A DNA stretch of 64,000 nucleotides, taken from Isoperla grammatica (Eukaryota; Arthropoda; Insecta; Plecoptera; Perlodidae). The notes under the pieces were generated by a model. The model did no database searches and was not told where the DNA came from. It worked only from the letters and a program-made list of their open reading frames with translations. The stretch lies in contig OX246747.1 of assembly GCA_945910005.1 (NCBI GenBank), forward strand, positions 14,826,746 through 14,890,745. Direction: 5' to 3'. The translations under genes and the position numbers were made by a program. Positions 33,188 through 44,268 of this stretch are shown here, one piece after another; the stretch's first letter is position 1, and the number at the start of each line of letters is the position of its first letter.

Positions 33188-36041
33188 TGAGAGTAACGAG
33201 TTTTCGTAGCCTGCATAGGCGCAGAGTTTTGATTTTCCTTGGAGGGGCTCAACCTACGATCAACAGTATCTGCGCGGGAAGTCTGGGGCCGCCGGAGGAA
33301 AATTTTGTTTGGGGTACTATTGCCATCCAGATGGCCTTAGAAGCGATCTGAGGTATTATTTTGAAAGGGAAGATTTAAATACCCAGTATTAAGATATTTT
33401 ATTCTTCTATTTTAACCTTTCACCAACATTGTTTTGTAGTTCTAACCTATTATGTAAATTAATTTTGTAACTGTCTATTACAAACACTTCCTGGCTAGGA
33501 ATATATGTGTACAATGATGCATTATTTACAAGATCCTATAAATCCGTGGTCTGGCTAAACGAACGGTTTTGCAACCCACGCATTGACAGGGTGTACAAAG
33601 AAGGGGTTGGACTTTTCAAGAAGTATAAGTTTCTTCACTTAAGTTGACATTGAACATACTAGCTCTGTCAGGTGAAATCCTATAATTATAGGCTCCTTCA
33701 TAAGTGCACTGCTCTCTATTGACAGTTTTTCTCCGAAATTATCGTTAGAAAACTAATTTTTGCCACTGGGGGCCGAGCGAGATGGACTGTCAAAGAACCA
33801 AGACACACCATAAAAAGAAAGAAAGCTCTCATGTACAATACATGATATGGGAGACACAATTTGTCGATGTGCATTAATTCGAAGGACCCATTTAGCAAAC
33901 AAACAAAACTGGTAACTGTTTGAAGAACCAACTCCTGTTAGCTCCTCAGGGGGCGCCCCCCCTGCGTTACAGCTGGGGGGGGGGGGGGGGGGGGCTCGAG
34001 CCCCGTCGCCCCCCGTACTCGGCGCCTATGGGCCCTGAGGTGATCGCAGCTCGCAGTGAAACCCATAATAGTTCAAGGTCAGGGGAGGGGTTAGGGTTCT
34101 TTCAACGGTTGGTAACACTTGTTTCATGTCAACCATAACTGATACTAATGGCCGCCGATTCCTCTTCCGCGACGTATTTCACGACATTTCTACCACTTCC
34201 ACACACCATTCCACGGTTTCCACTACTTTGGGCACCTTTCCCCATCACTTCTTTCCAGTAGGCCTAAGTGCCACCACATTTCAATAGAACATTTTTTGGA
34301 TCGCTTTCCAAGCGGACACACACTATGTGTATATTTACCCAGGTGACCAAAAGAAGGTTTTACCCCGTCTTACCCTATCATGTCTATGGGCCATAGACAT
34401 GATGTGCACACGACTGATCTGTTGGCCAACTATTTTCAAATGCCAAATAGCATTGCAAGATATGGTTGGTGGGTTGGCCAACTTTGATAGAAACTCCTTC
34501 TAAAACTCACCAACTTTGGGAAAACTTGTTTTGTTTTGTTACGCTAACGTACATCTAATAAAAATTGACAGTACTCCAAATAATATTCCGAAAGTGAGGT
34601 TATGGTTTTGACAAAGTTGGGCTAATCGAGTTTGTTAGCTTTGATTAGTCGTGTGCATACTGCATCCGTCTTTACATCTTTCAATCGAAATTAATCTTGG
34701 TTCAAGTCCAATTAAGGAAATTCATTCATCCATTCATTCATTCGCTGCGCTTCCAATATTAATTGATTGAATCTCTGTACTTATTTCTTTCTCCTTACTT
34801 TTCAATTAGGACACGAACAATTTGTTTTAGTAATCATACAGGCAGCTCTAGCATGATATAAACTCTTATTATTTTGTTTTTATTTTAAATGTGAATAAAT
34901 TGAATAAACCGCGTTTGAACCACCTGTTGAGTACAATACTCATCAAGAGGGCTGTGAGCAGAAATGTTAATACAGTTTAGCCAACGTTGTAGTAGTAATT
35001 ATGTCGTTGTATTACTTTAATTTCTCATGCACGAAAGGTGTGCGTTGTGGTCTACTTATTTTTTTTACATCCTAAAATACCATCTTATATCTTATAATTC
35101 AAATTGAATAATCGTTAGCTAATATTTCTTTCACTGGCAAAGGGGACTGCTTTGAGTTACATTTTCTTTTATAACGTTACTTAACCTGTACGGTTGTCAG
35201 GCGGCGCGATTCGGCAACGACATCGTCTTGCATGTTCGTGCTTGAATATGAGGTTAGAATTCCGCTTTGCGCCGAGGTTGAACAGTTTGGTCAGCACATA
35301 AGATGTGTAAGGTATTTGTAATTTGCATCTGATTTTGTTTATTAGGCCTACTAGGACGGTAATACATTCGTCCATGCATTGACTTGAGGCTCATTTTCAT
35401 TCCGGCAAACAAAAAGTGGGTATGGTCTAAGCCTACTGTTCGGGCATGTCTAGGCCTAGGCCCTAGGGCCTTGGGTAGGCCTAGGCTAGGCCTAGGGTTT
35501 TAGATCCCCCAAACACTGTCTTAGATCATCGAAAAAGGTAACTCTTAATGTTGTAGTGGACAGCAAACCTAGTTTGGGTTTATTTTAAACATTAATCTCT
35601 AGTGGTAAGTGTTTCAAGTACTTACCGGGACGCCTAGGCCTAGGGCATAAAGCCGCGGAGCCAAATCGGGAAAATAACCCGATAATCTTGTCTAGCCTAG
35701 GCTACAATCCCTCCCTGTTGACAGGGTTGCCACGTGCCTAGAAAAGCTTGAAACCCTATTCCCACAGCAAACTTAAATCGACTTTATGAATTTCGAGAAC
35801 CTTGCCAAAATAGTAGCGAACGTCCTAACCCCAGCTAGGCCTAGACGGACGGCCACTGACAGAAAAACTATTCGTCTGCAGTTGTGGTGGCTGGCCTATC
35901 CTACGTAGGCCTATATGTCTTGACTGTGCACGGATGGCCCAGCCCTAGGTAGATATGAATTTTGAACCGACTACAAGTGTAGGTCTACGCCTAGGCCTAG
36001 TCTAGTAACTTACCTGGCCTAGGCCTACTGGTGGGCAAGTC
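33188..36041. other. Long unassigned stretch
   Basis: No gene that I can support. It contains a 20-G run at 33975-33994 in a GC-rich patch, TTCATTCATCC-type repeats near 34720-34745, and dense TAGGCC hexamers at 35440-36030. Open frames here, including the minus frame at 35181-35375, show no known motif. Confidence 0.4.
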
Positions 36042-36210
36042 ATGGCTCAGGCTCAGGGCAAAGGCCTAGTCCTATGTCTAGGAGACGTAAAGTCGGTGCA
36101 CAACGATGAAGACAGCGGGAACGCGAACGCCGAGTCAAACATTGGCGAACTTACTTTTATTATTAGCCTACCGGGATACTGGAACGGCAAGCTCAAATGT
36201 GCATCGTGTT
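36042..36210 (+). CDS. Possible first coding exon, unknown protein
   Basis: ATG at 36042 opens 56 codons plus one base, beginning MAQAQGKGLVLCLGDVKS and ending PGYWNGKLKCASC, directly followed by a strong splice donor GTAAGT (36211). The sequence to its left is rich in TAGGCC repeats and has a GC-rich promoter-like character. A possible partner exon lies at about 36815-36918 between a TTTCAAG acceptor and a GTAAGA donor, but in the phase set by this exon it stops within it. I recognise no domain. It could be a host gene start, or a chance open frame. Confidence 0.35.
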
Positions 36211-36307
36211 GTAAGTTAACACAGGATCCAACTTCGTTACCGTTTAGAATAGAATAGAATATAACTCCTTATTATAGGCCTACAATAAATTGCATTTTAG
36301 TAAGGCC

Positions 36308-36449
36308 ACCCAAGACTACCTTACGTACGCTTTCGTCACAGGCGAGGCACTCGTAGCCAACTAGCGAACTGCCCGAGACAAGCGCTCACAAATAATGATC
36401 GCTGATTGGCTACGAAAACCTCACCTGTGACAAAAGGTTGTCTTGGGTT
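36308..36449. repeat. Small hairpin (MITE-like), ~142 bp
   Basis: ACCCAAGAC near 36309 pairs with GTCTTGGGT near 36441; TTCGTCACAGGCGAGG pairs with CCTCACCTGTGACAAAA; TCGTAGCCAA pairs with TTGGCTACGA. The stem has several mismatches. No duplication was identified. A related phrase occurs at 11428 and 982. Confidence 0.7.
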
Positions 36450-37542
36450 GCGTATACTATGTAGGCCTACTCTGAACTCTGAAGGTGGGCCATACAATCA
36501 GCCCGAAACGTCAGATAATTTCCATCCATGGACGCGGCGATACCCAACAGCCAAGTTTTAATAATGACTCCGGTCACAACGAAACGTTTTAGGCCATGTG
36601 TCACATTCCAGACTGCACTGTATTGATTGTTCAGTCGTCGCGAATGTGTTATCTATTTTACAAAGCTGATGGTTTATGGAATTGCCTGATATTGTCTTCT
36701 ATTGAGAATTGAGATAGACACCTAGGTTTTAAAAATTTACATTAAATTACTATCTACTCGAATATGAATGTTTCTAGTTTCGCTGATTCTAAAATATGAT
36801 TTTTGGTTTCAAGCACGCGTCAAATGGATGGGATACTCGTTGCCACCTCGCTGGAGCTTGGGGCTTGCGGGCAAGTACAGCCAATGACCACATCGTTGTT
36901 ACGCTGTCCTGTACAAGGTAAGACGCATTACAGCAGCTTTATAAGAGTCTGCTCCTCAACCAAGCTGTGTATAATAAACACACGATTTGCTTTCGCACCT
37001 GAATAGAATCTTCGTTTGATGATTAACAGGCTTGTAGCAAATCGGAATGTTCTCCAATGCAATTTTGGTTTTTTGTAGGTCTAAATTTTGCATAGGCCTA
37101 CACAGGGTGATAATTTTCAGTGAGCAGGGTTTCGCTACGTTTCGCCAGATGCGTCGTCATTGTTGACTCGCTGATATGTGAAGCTTGATGTTTGACAAAT
37201 TCACAGCTTTCACTTTGCTTCATTAAACTCAACGATTGGATTTTGGACCCCAGTCTCTATTCGACACCTGGATGCAAATGTGTGTTTCGGGCATTGAAGC
37301 TATATGCGACCATGTAAACTTTAATTTGCGTTTTGCGTTCTTCAGGGGAGACAACGTTCTAGTATGGTAGTTCGTTCCCCCCTAAATGCCGGTTTATTGG
37401 CATATGCTTTTGAACCACTTGTTTAGTCGAAAGGAGTTCGTATGTTATCAACGTGGGAACCTGGTAGCACATTGCCAGCTAGACAGAAACATCACGAACT
37501 TTGTCCAGGGGGGCATTTGTGGTGTTGTGGTTTTCTATCTGT
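36450..37542. other. Unassigned spacer
   Basis: Apart from the possible second exon mentioned for 36042-36210, nothing recognisable is seen. Confidence 0.35.
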
Positions 37543-37550
37543 GGACATAT

Positions 37551-38198
37551 TAGGGCTGAGTCGTTTAAACGTGTAAACGCCCGCGCGAAAATATACGTGT
37601 TCAAATATTCATACGTGTTTAACCGTCATCCTATACTCTGCCGACCAATCCTCCTCCCCCAAAACCCAAACTCGCAGATTTTTCCGATGGGGCGAGTTCA
37701 GAGACCGGGCGACGAGCAACGAGGCATTGCTTAGTGTGTGGGGTCCAAATAACTGTAGACAGTTGGACAATTTCATGGTGAGTAATAAATTGCCCCCCGC
37801 CCCACGCATAACACCGCGTACACGTAACACGACCAACCCAAACGCGCAAATTTTTCCCTGTCCCCTCCCTTGTTTTTGAGCCAAAAGAACAAAGCACGCA
37901 TTGGTTAATGCACACGAGATGGAATCCCCCCTCAACCCCCTCCCCCACGTCGAATGCCAAAACCTTGTGATTTCGAACGTGCACTTCGACTTCCGTTGCT
38001 TGCTCTTGTTTAGTGTTGTTCTCGCGCCGGGTGTATTGTGTTTTTGTAAGAAAAGAATGACCTCGATCGTGTGGAAGTATTTTGATAAGAAGGGAACGTT
38101 GTTTTGTGGACGTGGACAGGTGTTACGTTTAAACGTTTAAACGCGAAAATTTAGGGATACTAAACGTTTACAAAATTAAACGCATTCTCCCAGCCCTA
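37551..38198. mobile_element. Non-autonomous hAT-like element, 648 bp
   Basis: Perfect 8-bp duplication GGACATAT at 37543-37550 and 38199-38206. Ends are inverted: TAGGGCTGAG on the left, and CTCCCAGCCCTA on the right. CGTTTAAACG motifs lie inside both ends. Overlapping open frames inside do not resemble a transposase. Duplication length and end structure fit hAT. Confidence 0.88.
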
Positions 38199-38224
38199 GG
38201 ACATATGGACATACCCTACAAAAG

Positions 38225-39239
38225 CAGTGGTTCCCAACCTTTTTCGACTCAAGGCACCCCAAGCCTACACGCGGCACCCCCCCCCCTCCTCACCACCTTT
38301 CCACGCCCCCGCTTAAAGTCAACAATTTTCAAAATATATAGGCCTACAAATTGTAAAAAAGCATTTAGGCCTACTAAATTTAGGGAATTAAATGATTTAA
38401 TTATTATAAAACCATTTACTTATAGTTTATAGTTGGATAGCCTATAGTTAACATGCATTATCAGCTCAGTGGGAAATCTAGTTTTGCCATTTTTTTTTGC
38501 AAATGTCTTTGATTTGTGGCTGGATATAGTGGAAAAATATACTCTAATTTGAGTAATTTCCCCTTCAACTGATAGAAGTTGTTATTTATTATAACATTAT
38601 AATAATGAATGAATACACGTTCAGATTATTCATGATAGGTTTATTAACTATAATCTTAACAGATGCTTACAAAGAAATGTGATACGTACATCACGCTAGG
38701 CATAGGCTAGCATAGCAGAAGTAAGTGACAGGATGTCATAATAATAAGTAATGCAATGCGCGAAGCGGCACTGCCAACTAAACTAGAACGCGCAAAGGCG
38801 GCAATTCAAGAATACATTACAGAAGTGTTTTGCTTTTCTTTGGTTTTTCAATCTCCTAACTCACACACATGAAAGTGAAAACTGCAGAAGAAATTTTATT
38901 TATTTTATTTATTATTTATTAATCATTTCCATTTACTACATGTTGTTTCTGAACTGTGTTTCGTGATGGAGTAATGCAATGCGCTTTGGATCGACGTTTC
39001 TATCCACCAATAGGAGGGTGACTGGTGAGTGGGTAAAACGTTGCATCCTCGATGTAATATGTTTCAGTGAAAATTCAATTGTGGGCAGGCTATTATACTT
39101 AAATAAATATGTTTTCGTTTTTGGTATATTAATTATTGTTTTATTTTCAAAATATTCAGAAACAAGATTTTTTCAATTTCAATGAAAATTTCACGGCACC
39201 CCTAGGAGAGGTTTGCGGCACCCCGGTTGGGAACCATTG
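38225..39239. mobile_element. Non-autonomous hAT element, ~1.0 kb
   Basis: Left end CAGTGGTTCCCAACC, right end GGTTGGGAACCATTG: a 15-bp inverted repeat with one mismatch, of the type well known from Charlie-like hAT elements. The right flank is CCCTACAG; the left flank is CCCTACAAAAG, which is the same 8 bp if the A was expanded. Interior AT-rich, with no transposase. It starts only 18 bp after the preceding element's duplication. Confidence 0.85.
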
Positions 39240-39410
39240 CCCTACAGTGATGCAAAGTGGCAAATATTGCAGTTTTCATTCCAACAATGTTATTTGTACG
39301 GGTTTTAATTGCATTCAAGTACAGTACAACCTTGATATAACCTCGCTGAAGGGACTATTGATTTTCGACGTTATATCAAGCAAGACAGTGTATCAAATTA
39401 ACTTAGGAAG

Positions 39411-40166
39411 TATGGATGGGCAAACACGTTTAGTAACCTAAACGTTTAACCTTTTTTTAAATTCACGTTTAAACCTTTGCGCCCCCCCCCCCCCCAAAGG
39501 AGGCGAGAAGAACGACCAATGCAGTAAATATCACCGAAATGTTCCGAAACTTAGGGGTAGGGTGAAATTAATTAATTAAAATTAATTCAATTAGATAAGG
39601 CACAAGACTGTCCCACAAAAGAAGTGACTTATCAGCGGTGAGAACACCCCCCCACCCCCCGCGACAAACATCGGCGCGCTCGATTTCTTCCGGCCGACCG
39701 CGGCCAGGCGCACACTGTATCAAGAACGTTTAACTGCGCCAGGCCTCGAATTTTAAATTATTTTTCACTCGCCCATCGGGCGAGTGGGGTTTCTAATTTA
39801 CTAGTCCGAAAATAAAAACACTAGTCCTACCATTTCCTTATCTTCTAATTTGTATCAACATCTCACTTTATAACTTGCCAAGAACACTGTTTTGAACTAG
39901 TTGCTGAAATTATTGGGAAGAATTATTGGCATCAAGGACAATGTCTGAATTTTGTAGCTTGTGGTAATGAAGTGTCGCATTTTTTAAGGATTTATGTTTG
40001 TTTAACAAAAGTCACCCGTCGGGCGAGTGAATTGAAAACTTTGCTCGCCCGAGTAACAATTTACTCTCCTCGGGCAACCGGGCGAGCGTTAAATTCGAGC
40101 CCTGAACTGCGCATTAAAATTTATAAACGTTGATACTCAATTCCACGTTTAAACGCCTCATCCCTA
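39411..40166. mobile_element. Non-autonomous hAT-like element with a nested hAT
   Basis: Perfect 8-bp duplication TTAGGAAG at 39403-39410 and 40167-40174. Ends TATGGATGGG and CTCATCCCTA are imperfect inverted repeats, related to the element at 37551 (TAGGG.TGAG), and both share CGTTTAAACG motifs inside. A second element (39740-40104) interrupts it. Confidence 0.88.
39740..40104. mobile_element. Nested non-autonomous hAT element, 365 bp
   Basis: Ends CAGGCCTCGAATTTTAAA and its partner TTTAA...ATTCGAGCCCTG; perfect 8-bp duplication AACTGCGC at 39732-39739 and 40105-40112. Inside the ends are GGGCGAGT repeats in both orientations. It is younger than the element around it. Confidence 0.92.
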
Positions 40167-40174
40167 TTAGGAAG

Positions 40175-40645
40175 GTAACTGATTTATGGGTGTTTGAAGT
40201 AAAAATACTCTTTGGGGTACCAGTAACATCAATAATGAAGGGACTGAAATAGTGACTGATTAGATTTGTTGCAAAGTATGACCTGCAGTATTCTATAGTA
40301 ACATTAAGATAACAAAAAATGAAATAACACATTATTTGGGGGGGGGCGTAGATGTTTGTATGGCCCGCTATCAGGGACGACGCTAGGATTCTTTGAGTGG
40401 AGGGGCCAAGGTAGGGTCACTCTTTTTCTAGGGGGGCACATTCAGATATCATCAAAACATGCCGAGTTAGTTTTACTTTCACCTAGTAATAATAATGATA
40501 AGGGATTAATAATTTAATTTGTTGTAATTATGTGCAGATGCAACTTAAACCTTAATGTAGAATAATCCTGAGTTTTTTGTGCTGCTCTCCAAATCTATAA
40601 ACTACGCAATCTATGTCCAGAACTTTGGAAATTGTTTTTTCTTCT
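40175..40645. other. Unassigned spacer
   Basis: Contains CAGGGACGACGCTAGG at 40373, which looks like a hAT end, but no matching right end was found. Nothing else is seen. Confidence 0.35.
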
Positions 40646-41389
40646 GTTAGAACAATTTCAATTCAATTTCAATTTCAATTTATTAGACATTTACAGGTAC
40701 ATATTATTTCCAGATATTTTATCATTTAATCAAGGCAACCACATAAGTAAAGAATCCTTGTTTGTGGTTGCCCTGTTACAAGTTTAGTCTTTAATATATT
40801 TTAATTGATAAGAAAATTTAGACAATTTATACATAAAACTAATCCTACTTAAACGACTAGAAGCAATGTTATTTTATTGACAATGTTAGCTCTGACAGCG
40901 CTATGGTATAAACACATTGCTATGGATACCAATTTGTGCTGACATAATTTTCATTCATATAATGTTAAAGTAAAATAAAGATACAACTGACAAAAAACTA
41001 TTATAAATTATAAAATAAGTCTGTACTTTGAAATTCGTTTAAAAATAAACTCCAAATGTGATCTAAATTCTAAACTAATAAAATCTAATGACTACGAATA
41101 ACAAACTAAAACGAACACTTTTATAAATTTCAAAAGTTACCTTCAACTCATCTGGACGTATTCAATTCAACTCATCTAACAACTCGAGAAAAGAAAAAGA
41201 AAAAACTCGAAAGCAGAATTGTGTTTGGTAAGAAACGAGAAATAATTGGCACGGGTTTTTAATCGTAAGATGGTTTTTGAGTAAGCGGTTATCCTATTTA
41301 ACTTTTTTTCGTTACAGCGTTGAGGTTTGAGAGTTAAAATGTTTTCTAATTTATTAACTGATAATGAGCAAATCCATTTATGCATTCAG

Positions 41390-41679
41390 TAACTAAAAAT
41401 AGATGTTGAACAATTTCGTAATTCTTGTGGGACTTGGTTGTACAATTTTGGCCCTAGGTATGCAACTTGTTTTTGTGCTAGAGTTTTGTTTACTCTAGGA
41501 ATTATAAGATTATGTTTGAGATTTCCTCGTGTTTTCGAATGGTGAGATATTTTTTAAAAATCTGTTGAGATTTGTACGTACAAATTTTAGGAGAGTTTTG
41601 GCATACAGCTTGTGAATGTTAAAAATGTTGCTTTCACTATACACTAGTGTTGTGGGATATAGAAAGTGTTTTTTCATTA
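41390..41679 (-). pseudogene. C-terminal part of the LINE RT protein
   Basis: Minus-strand codons read LYPTTLVYSESNIFNIHKLY near 41660-41600, then, after frame breaks, VAYLGPKLYNQVPQELRN near 41460-41400. The YLGPKLYN...P.EL pattern is typical of the extreme C-terminus of LINE ORF2 proteins. It continues the protein whose previous part is at 44537-44745, beyond the Penelope insertion. Stops and shifts make it non-functional. Confidence 0.8.
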
Positions 41680-41900
41680 ATTAAAAGATGGAAACATAGT
41701 AGAACAGGTAAAAACGTTATATAAAACCTAGTAGTTGGACTATACACTGTTCCTTGTCAAGATCAAACAATTACGTAAACCGCAATATTTCGAGCCCTGA
41801 TCAGAGCTCTTCAACGGGCGAAATCAAACTGCTCGCAAACCTGACAGCTGACACAGACACACCCCCTTCACCGCCACCTCGATCCACGACACACCGCGCC

Positions 41901-42277
41901 CAAGGTCCACTTGATCTCCGCCTAGCGGAGGCTCGTCGAACTCCCAAGTTAGGTCATCGCAACCCGTTCCACAATGTTAAAAATCACATGTTAATCAAAT
42001 GGGAGAAACGTGAAAGAAAACAAATGAAGTGATCTGTCAAATAGAATTACCTCCTAAAAAGGAAACAATCATCATATTTTATAATCTTGAATCATTGTTA
42101 TCTATCAAAATGTCTCTTTTACGTGTTTTAAGTATAGTGTTACATGATCTACAACGGATATTTAATTATTATAACAGTTTTTTTAGTGGGATACAACATG
42201 GCGATTTTGGTTCCCTTGCGACGACCTAACTTGGGAGTTCGACGAGCCTCCGCTAGGCGGAGATCAAGTGGACCTTG
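41901..42277. mobile_element. MITE with 62-bp inverted ends, 377 bp
   Basis: Terminal inverted repeats 41901-41962 and 42216-42277, starting CAAGGTCCACTTGATCTCC, match with about one difference. An 8-bp duplication ACCGCGCC lies at 41893-41900 and 42278-42285. The other Penelope arm has the uninterrupted empty site (about 44344-44351), which proves the ends. No coding capacity. Superfamily not settled: 8-bp duplication fits hAT or P. Confidence 0.95.
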
Positions 42278-42360
42278 ACCGCGCCTACCAACTCTAACAA
42301 GCGGTGCATCACAAAGCTCACAACAACCACAACCCGCCCAAACCTAACCTAACTGACACA

Positions 42361-43296
42361 TCAAAACAACGACGGAACAAACTCCGTCCAGGTGTGCGGG
42401 AACGAAATACTAGGTGAACTAATAACCTCAGTGTTAACAGACATTAAAGCAGCTTCTTTTAACTTTCTAATATAAGGGTTCTGTTCATGCAACAACGCTT
42501 TCGCCTCATTCCACCTAATGTTGTGATGATTCTCAAATACATGCTCAGCTAACCTAGACACGTCTACTTTCCTCTGTCTCACGTTCGACATATGCTCCTT
42601 CAATCTAACCTCTAAAGGTCTTTTAGATTCACCGATATAAGCAGAGCCACACTCACAAGGTATCGAGTAAACGGAATGTTTGGAGGACTGGACCTCATTC
42701 TTAGGCTTAGTAACAGTAAGAACACTACGAAACGACCCTGGAGAATTAAAAACAATTCGTATCCCATGAGGGGCTAGTAACCGACGAATCTTCTCAGACA
42801 GGTTCGGATAATAATCTAGAGTAATAGTTCTCTTAACTGTCGTCACAGCCTGCCCTAGAGCCTCATCCCTCCTCGTACGATCCCCACTAACAACTCGTCG
42901 AAACAAATCATTAGGATATCCGTTCTTTATGAATGCCTGAGCTAGATGTTGTAACTCATCCTCTACCAAGATGTCACTTGAGCAATTAGTCGAGGCCCTA
43001 TTGGCAAGACACTTCATAACACCATGTTTAACATGGGTCGGGTGATTCGAATCAGCTCTGATGTATTGATCAGTATGAGTAGGCTTTCTATAAACCTTAG
43101 TTATCAAACCCAACTCAGTTTTGGTAATAAACAAATCGAGAAAAGGAAGAGAAGCCTCCTTTTCTTCTTCAATAGTAAACTTGATATTAGGGTGAAAACC
43201 ATTTAGTTCATTTAGAAGTACAAGCAACTCATCATGAGAACCACGGTAGATGGCTAGAACATCGTCTACGTAACGGAGCCATAGATCAGGAGACAA
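42361..43296 (-). CDS. Penelope RT C-terminus plus GIY-YIG endonuclease (left arm)
   Basis: An open frame of 311 codons. It starts inside the RT: LWLRYVDDVLAIYRGS carries the YVDD catalytic box, followed by the RT thumb region (FTIEEEKEASLPFLDLFITK, KVYRKPTHTDQYI). After a linker comes a GIY-YIG endonuclease: YSIPCECGSAYIGES with following Arg (RPLEVRLKEH) and conserved HVFENHHN. This is the known Penelope-like order. Fingers and N-terminal RT are missing because of 5' truncation at the palindrome centre; the ATG shown is simply the first in frame. It would be about half of a full protein. It differs from the right-arm copy by Thr for Arg near the end. Confidence 0.93.
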   Translation of the reverse strand: MSPDLWLRYVDDVLAIYRGSHDELLVLLNELNGFHPNIKFTIEEEKEASLPFLDLFITKTELGLITKVYRKPTHTDQYIRADSNHPTHVKHGVMKCLANRASTNCSSDILVEDELQHLAQAFIKNGYPNDLFRRVVSGDRTRRDEALGQAVTTVKRTITLDYYPNLSEKIRRLLAPHGIRIVFNSPGSFRSVLTVTKPKNEVQSSKHSVYSIPCECGSAYIGESKRPLEVRLKEHMSNVRQRKVDVSRLAEHVFENHHNIRWNEAKALLHEQNPYIRKLKEAALMSVNTEVISSPSISFPHTWTEFVPSLF

Positions 43297-43323
43297 AGAA
43301 CTGGAGAAAGAACTGTTTTACAG

Positions 43324-44268
43324 GTGAGTTCTTTGTCTCCTGATCTATGGCTCCGTTACGTAGACGATGTTCTAGCCATCTACCGTGGTTCTCATGATGA
43401 GTTGCTTGTACTTCTAAATGAACTAAATGGTTTTCACCCTAATATCAAGTTTACTATTGAAGAAGAAAAGGAGGCTTCTCTTCCTTTTCTCGATTTGTTT
43501 ATTACCAAAACTGAGTTGGGTTTGATAACTAAGGTTTATAGAAAGCCTACTCATACTGATCAATACATCAGAGCTGATTCGAATCACCCGACCCATGTTA
43601 AACATGGTGTTATGAAGTGTCTTGCCAATAGGGCCTCGACTAATTGCTCAAGTGACATCTTGGTAGAGGATGAGTTACAACATCTAGCTCAGGCATTCAT
43701 AAAGAACGGATATCCTAATGATTTGTTTCGACGAGTTGTTAGTGGGGATCGTACGAGGAGGGATGAGGCTCTAGGGCAGGCTGTGACGACAGTTAAGAGA
43801 ACTATTACTCTAGATTATTATCCGAACCTGTCTGAGAAGATTCGTCGGTTACTAGCCCCTCATGGGATACGAATTGTTTTTAATTCTCCAGGGTCGTTTC
43901 GTAGTGTTCTTACTGTTACTAAGCCTAAGAATGAGGTCCAGTCCTCCAAACATTCCGTTTACTCGATACCTTGTGAGTGTGGCTCTGCTTATATCGGTGA
44001 ATCTAAAAGACCTTTAGAGGTTAGATTGAAGGAGCATATGTCGAACGTGAGACAGAGGAAAGTAGACGTGTCTAGGTTAGCTGAGCATGTATTTGAGAAT
44101 CATCACAACATTAGGTGGAATGAGGCGAAAGCGTTGTTGCATGAACAGAACCCTTATATTAGAAAGTTAAAAGAAGCTGCTTTAATGTCTGTTAACACTG
44201 AGGTTATTAGTTCACCTAGTATTTCGTTCCCGCACACCTGGAGGGAGTTTGTTCCGTCGTTGTTTTGA
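43324..44268 (+). CDS. Penelope RT C-terminus plus GIY-YIG endonuclease (right arm)
   Basis: Mirror copy of the left-arm frame, 314 codons, with the same YVDD box near residue 14 and GIY-YIG motif (YSIPC...YIGES) near residue 215. The two proteins are identical apart from one residue near the C-terminus (FPHTWREF here). The frame opens with GTG in the palindrome centre, so the start is not a real initiation codon. Stop TGA is followed by ~255 bp of 3' sequence to the target duplication. Family knowledge: Penelope elements are RT plus GIY-YIG and often occur as 5'-truncated or inverted pairs. Confidence 0.93.
   Translation: MSSLSPDLWLRYVDDVLAIYRGSHDELLVLLNELNGFHPNIKFTIEEEKEASLPFLDLFITKTELGLITKVYRKPTHTDQYIRADSNHPTHVKHGVMKCLANRASTNCSSDILVEDELQHLAQAFIKNGYPNDLFRRVVSGDRTRRDEALGQAVTTVKRTITLDYYPNLSEKIRRLLAPHGIRIVFNSPGSFRSVLTVTKPKNEVQSSKHSVYSIPCECGSAYIGESKRPLEVRLKEHMSNVRQRKVDVSRLAEHVFENHHNIRWNEAKALLHEQNPYIRKLKEAALMSVNTEVISSPSISFPHTWREFVPSLF

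Noticed and set aside
34700..34722. tRNA B-box-like GGTTCAAGTCC
   Set aside because: No matching T stem, acceptor stem or A box around it; chance match.
37609..37984. Two overlapping ~110-codon minus-strand frames
   Set aside because: Both lie inside the non-autonomous hAT element at 37551-38198 and show no transposase motifs.
40373..40440. hAT-like end CAGGGACGACGCTAGG
   Set aside because: No inverted partner or 8-bp duplication could be found, so no element was called.
43024..43605. Two identical 60-codon frames antisense to the Penelope genes
   Set aside because: Antisense shadows of the RT coding sequence, duplicated because the region is a palindrome.
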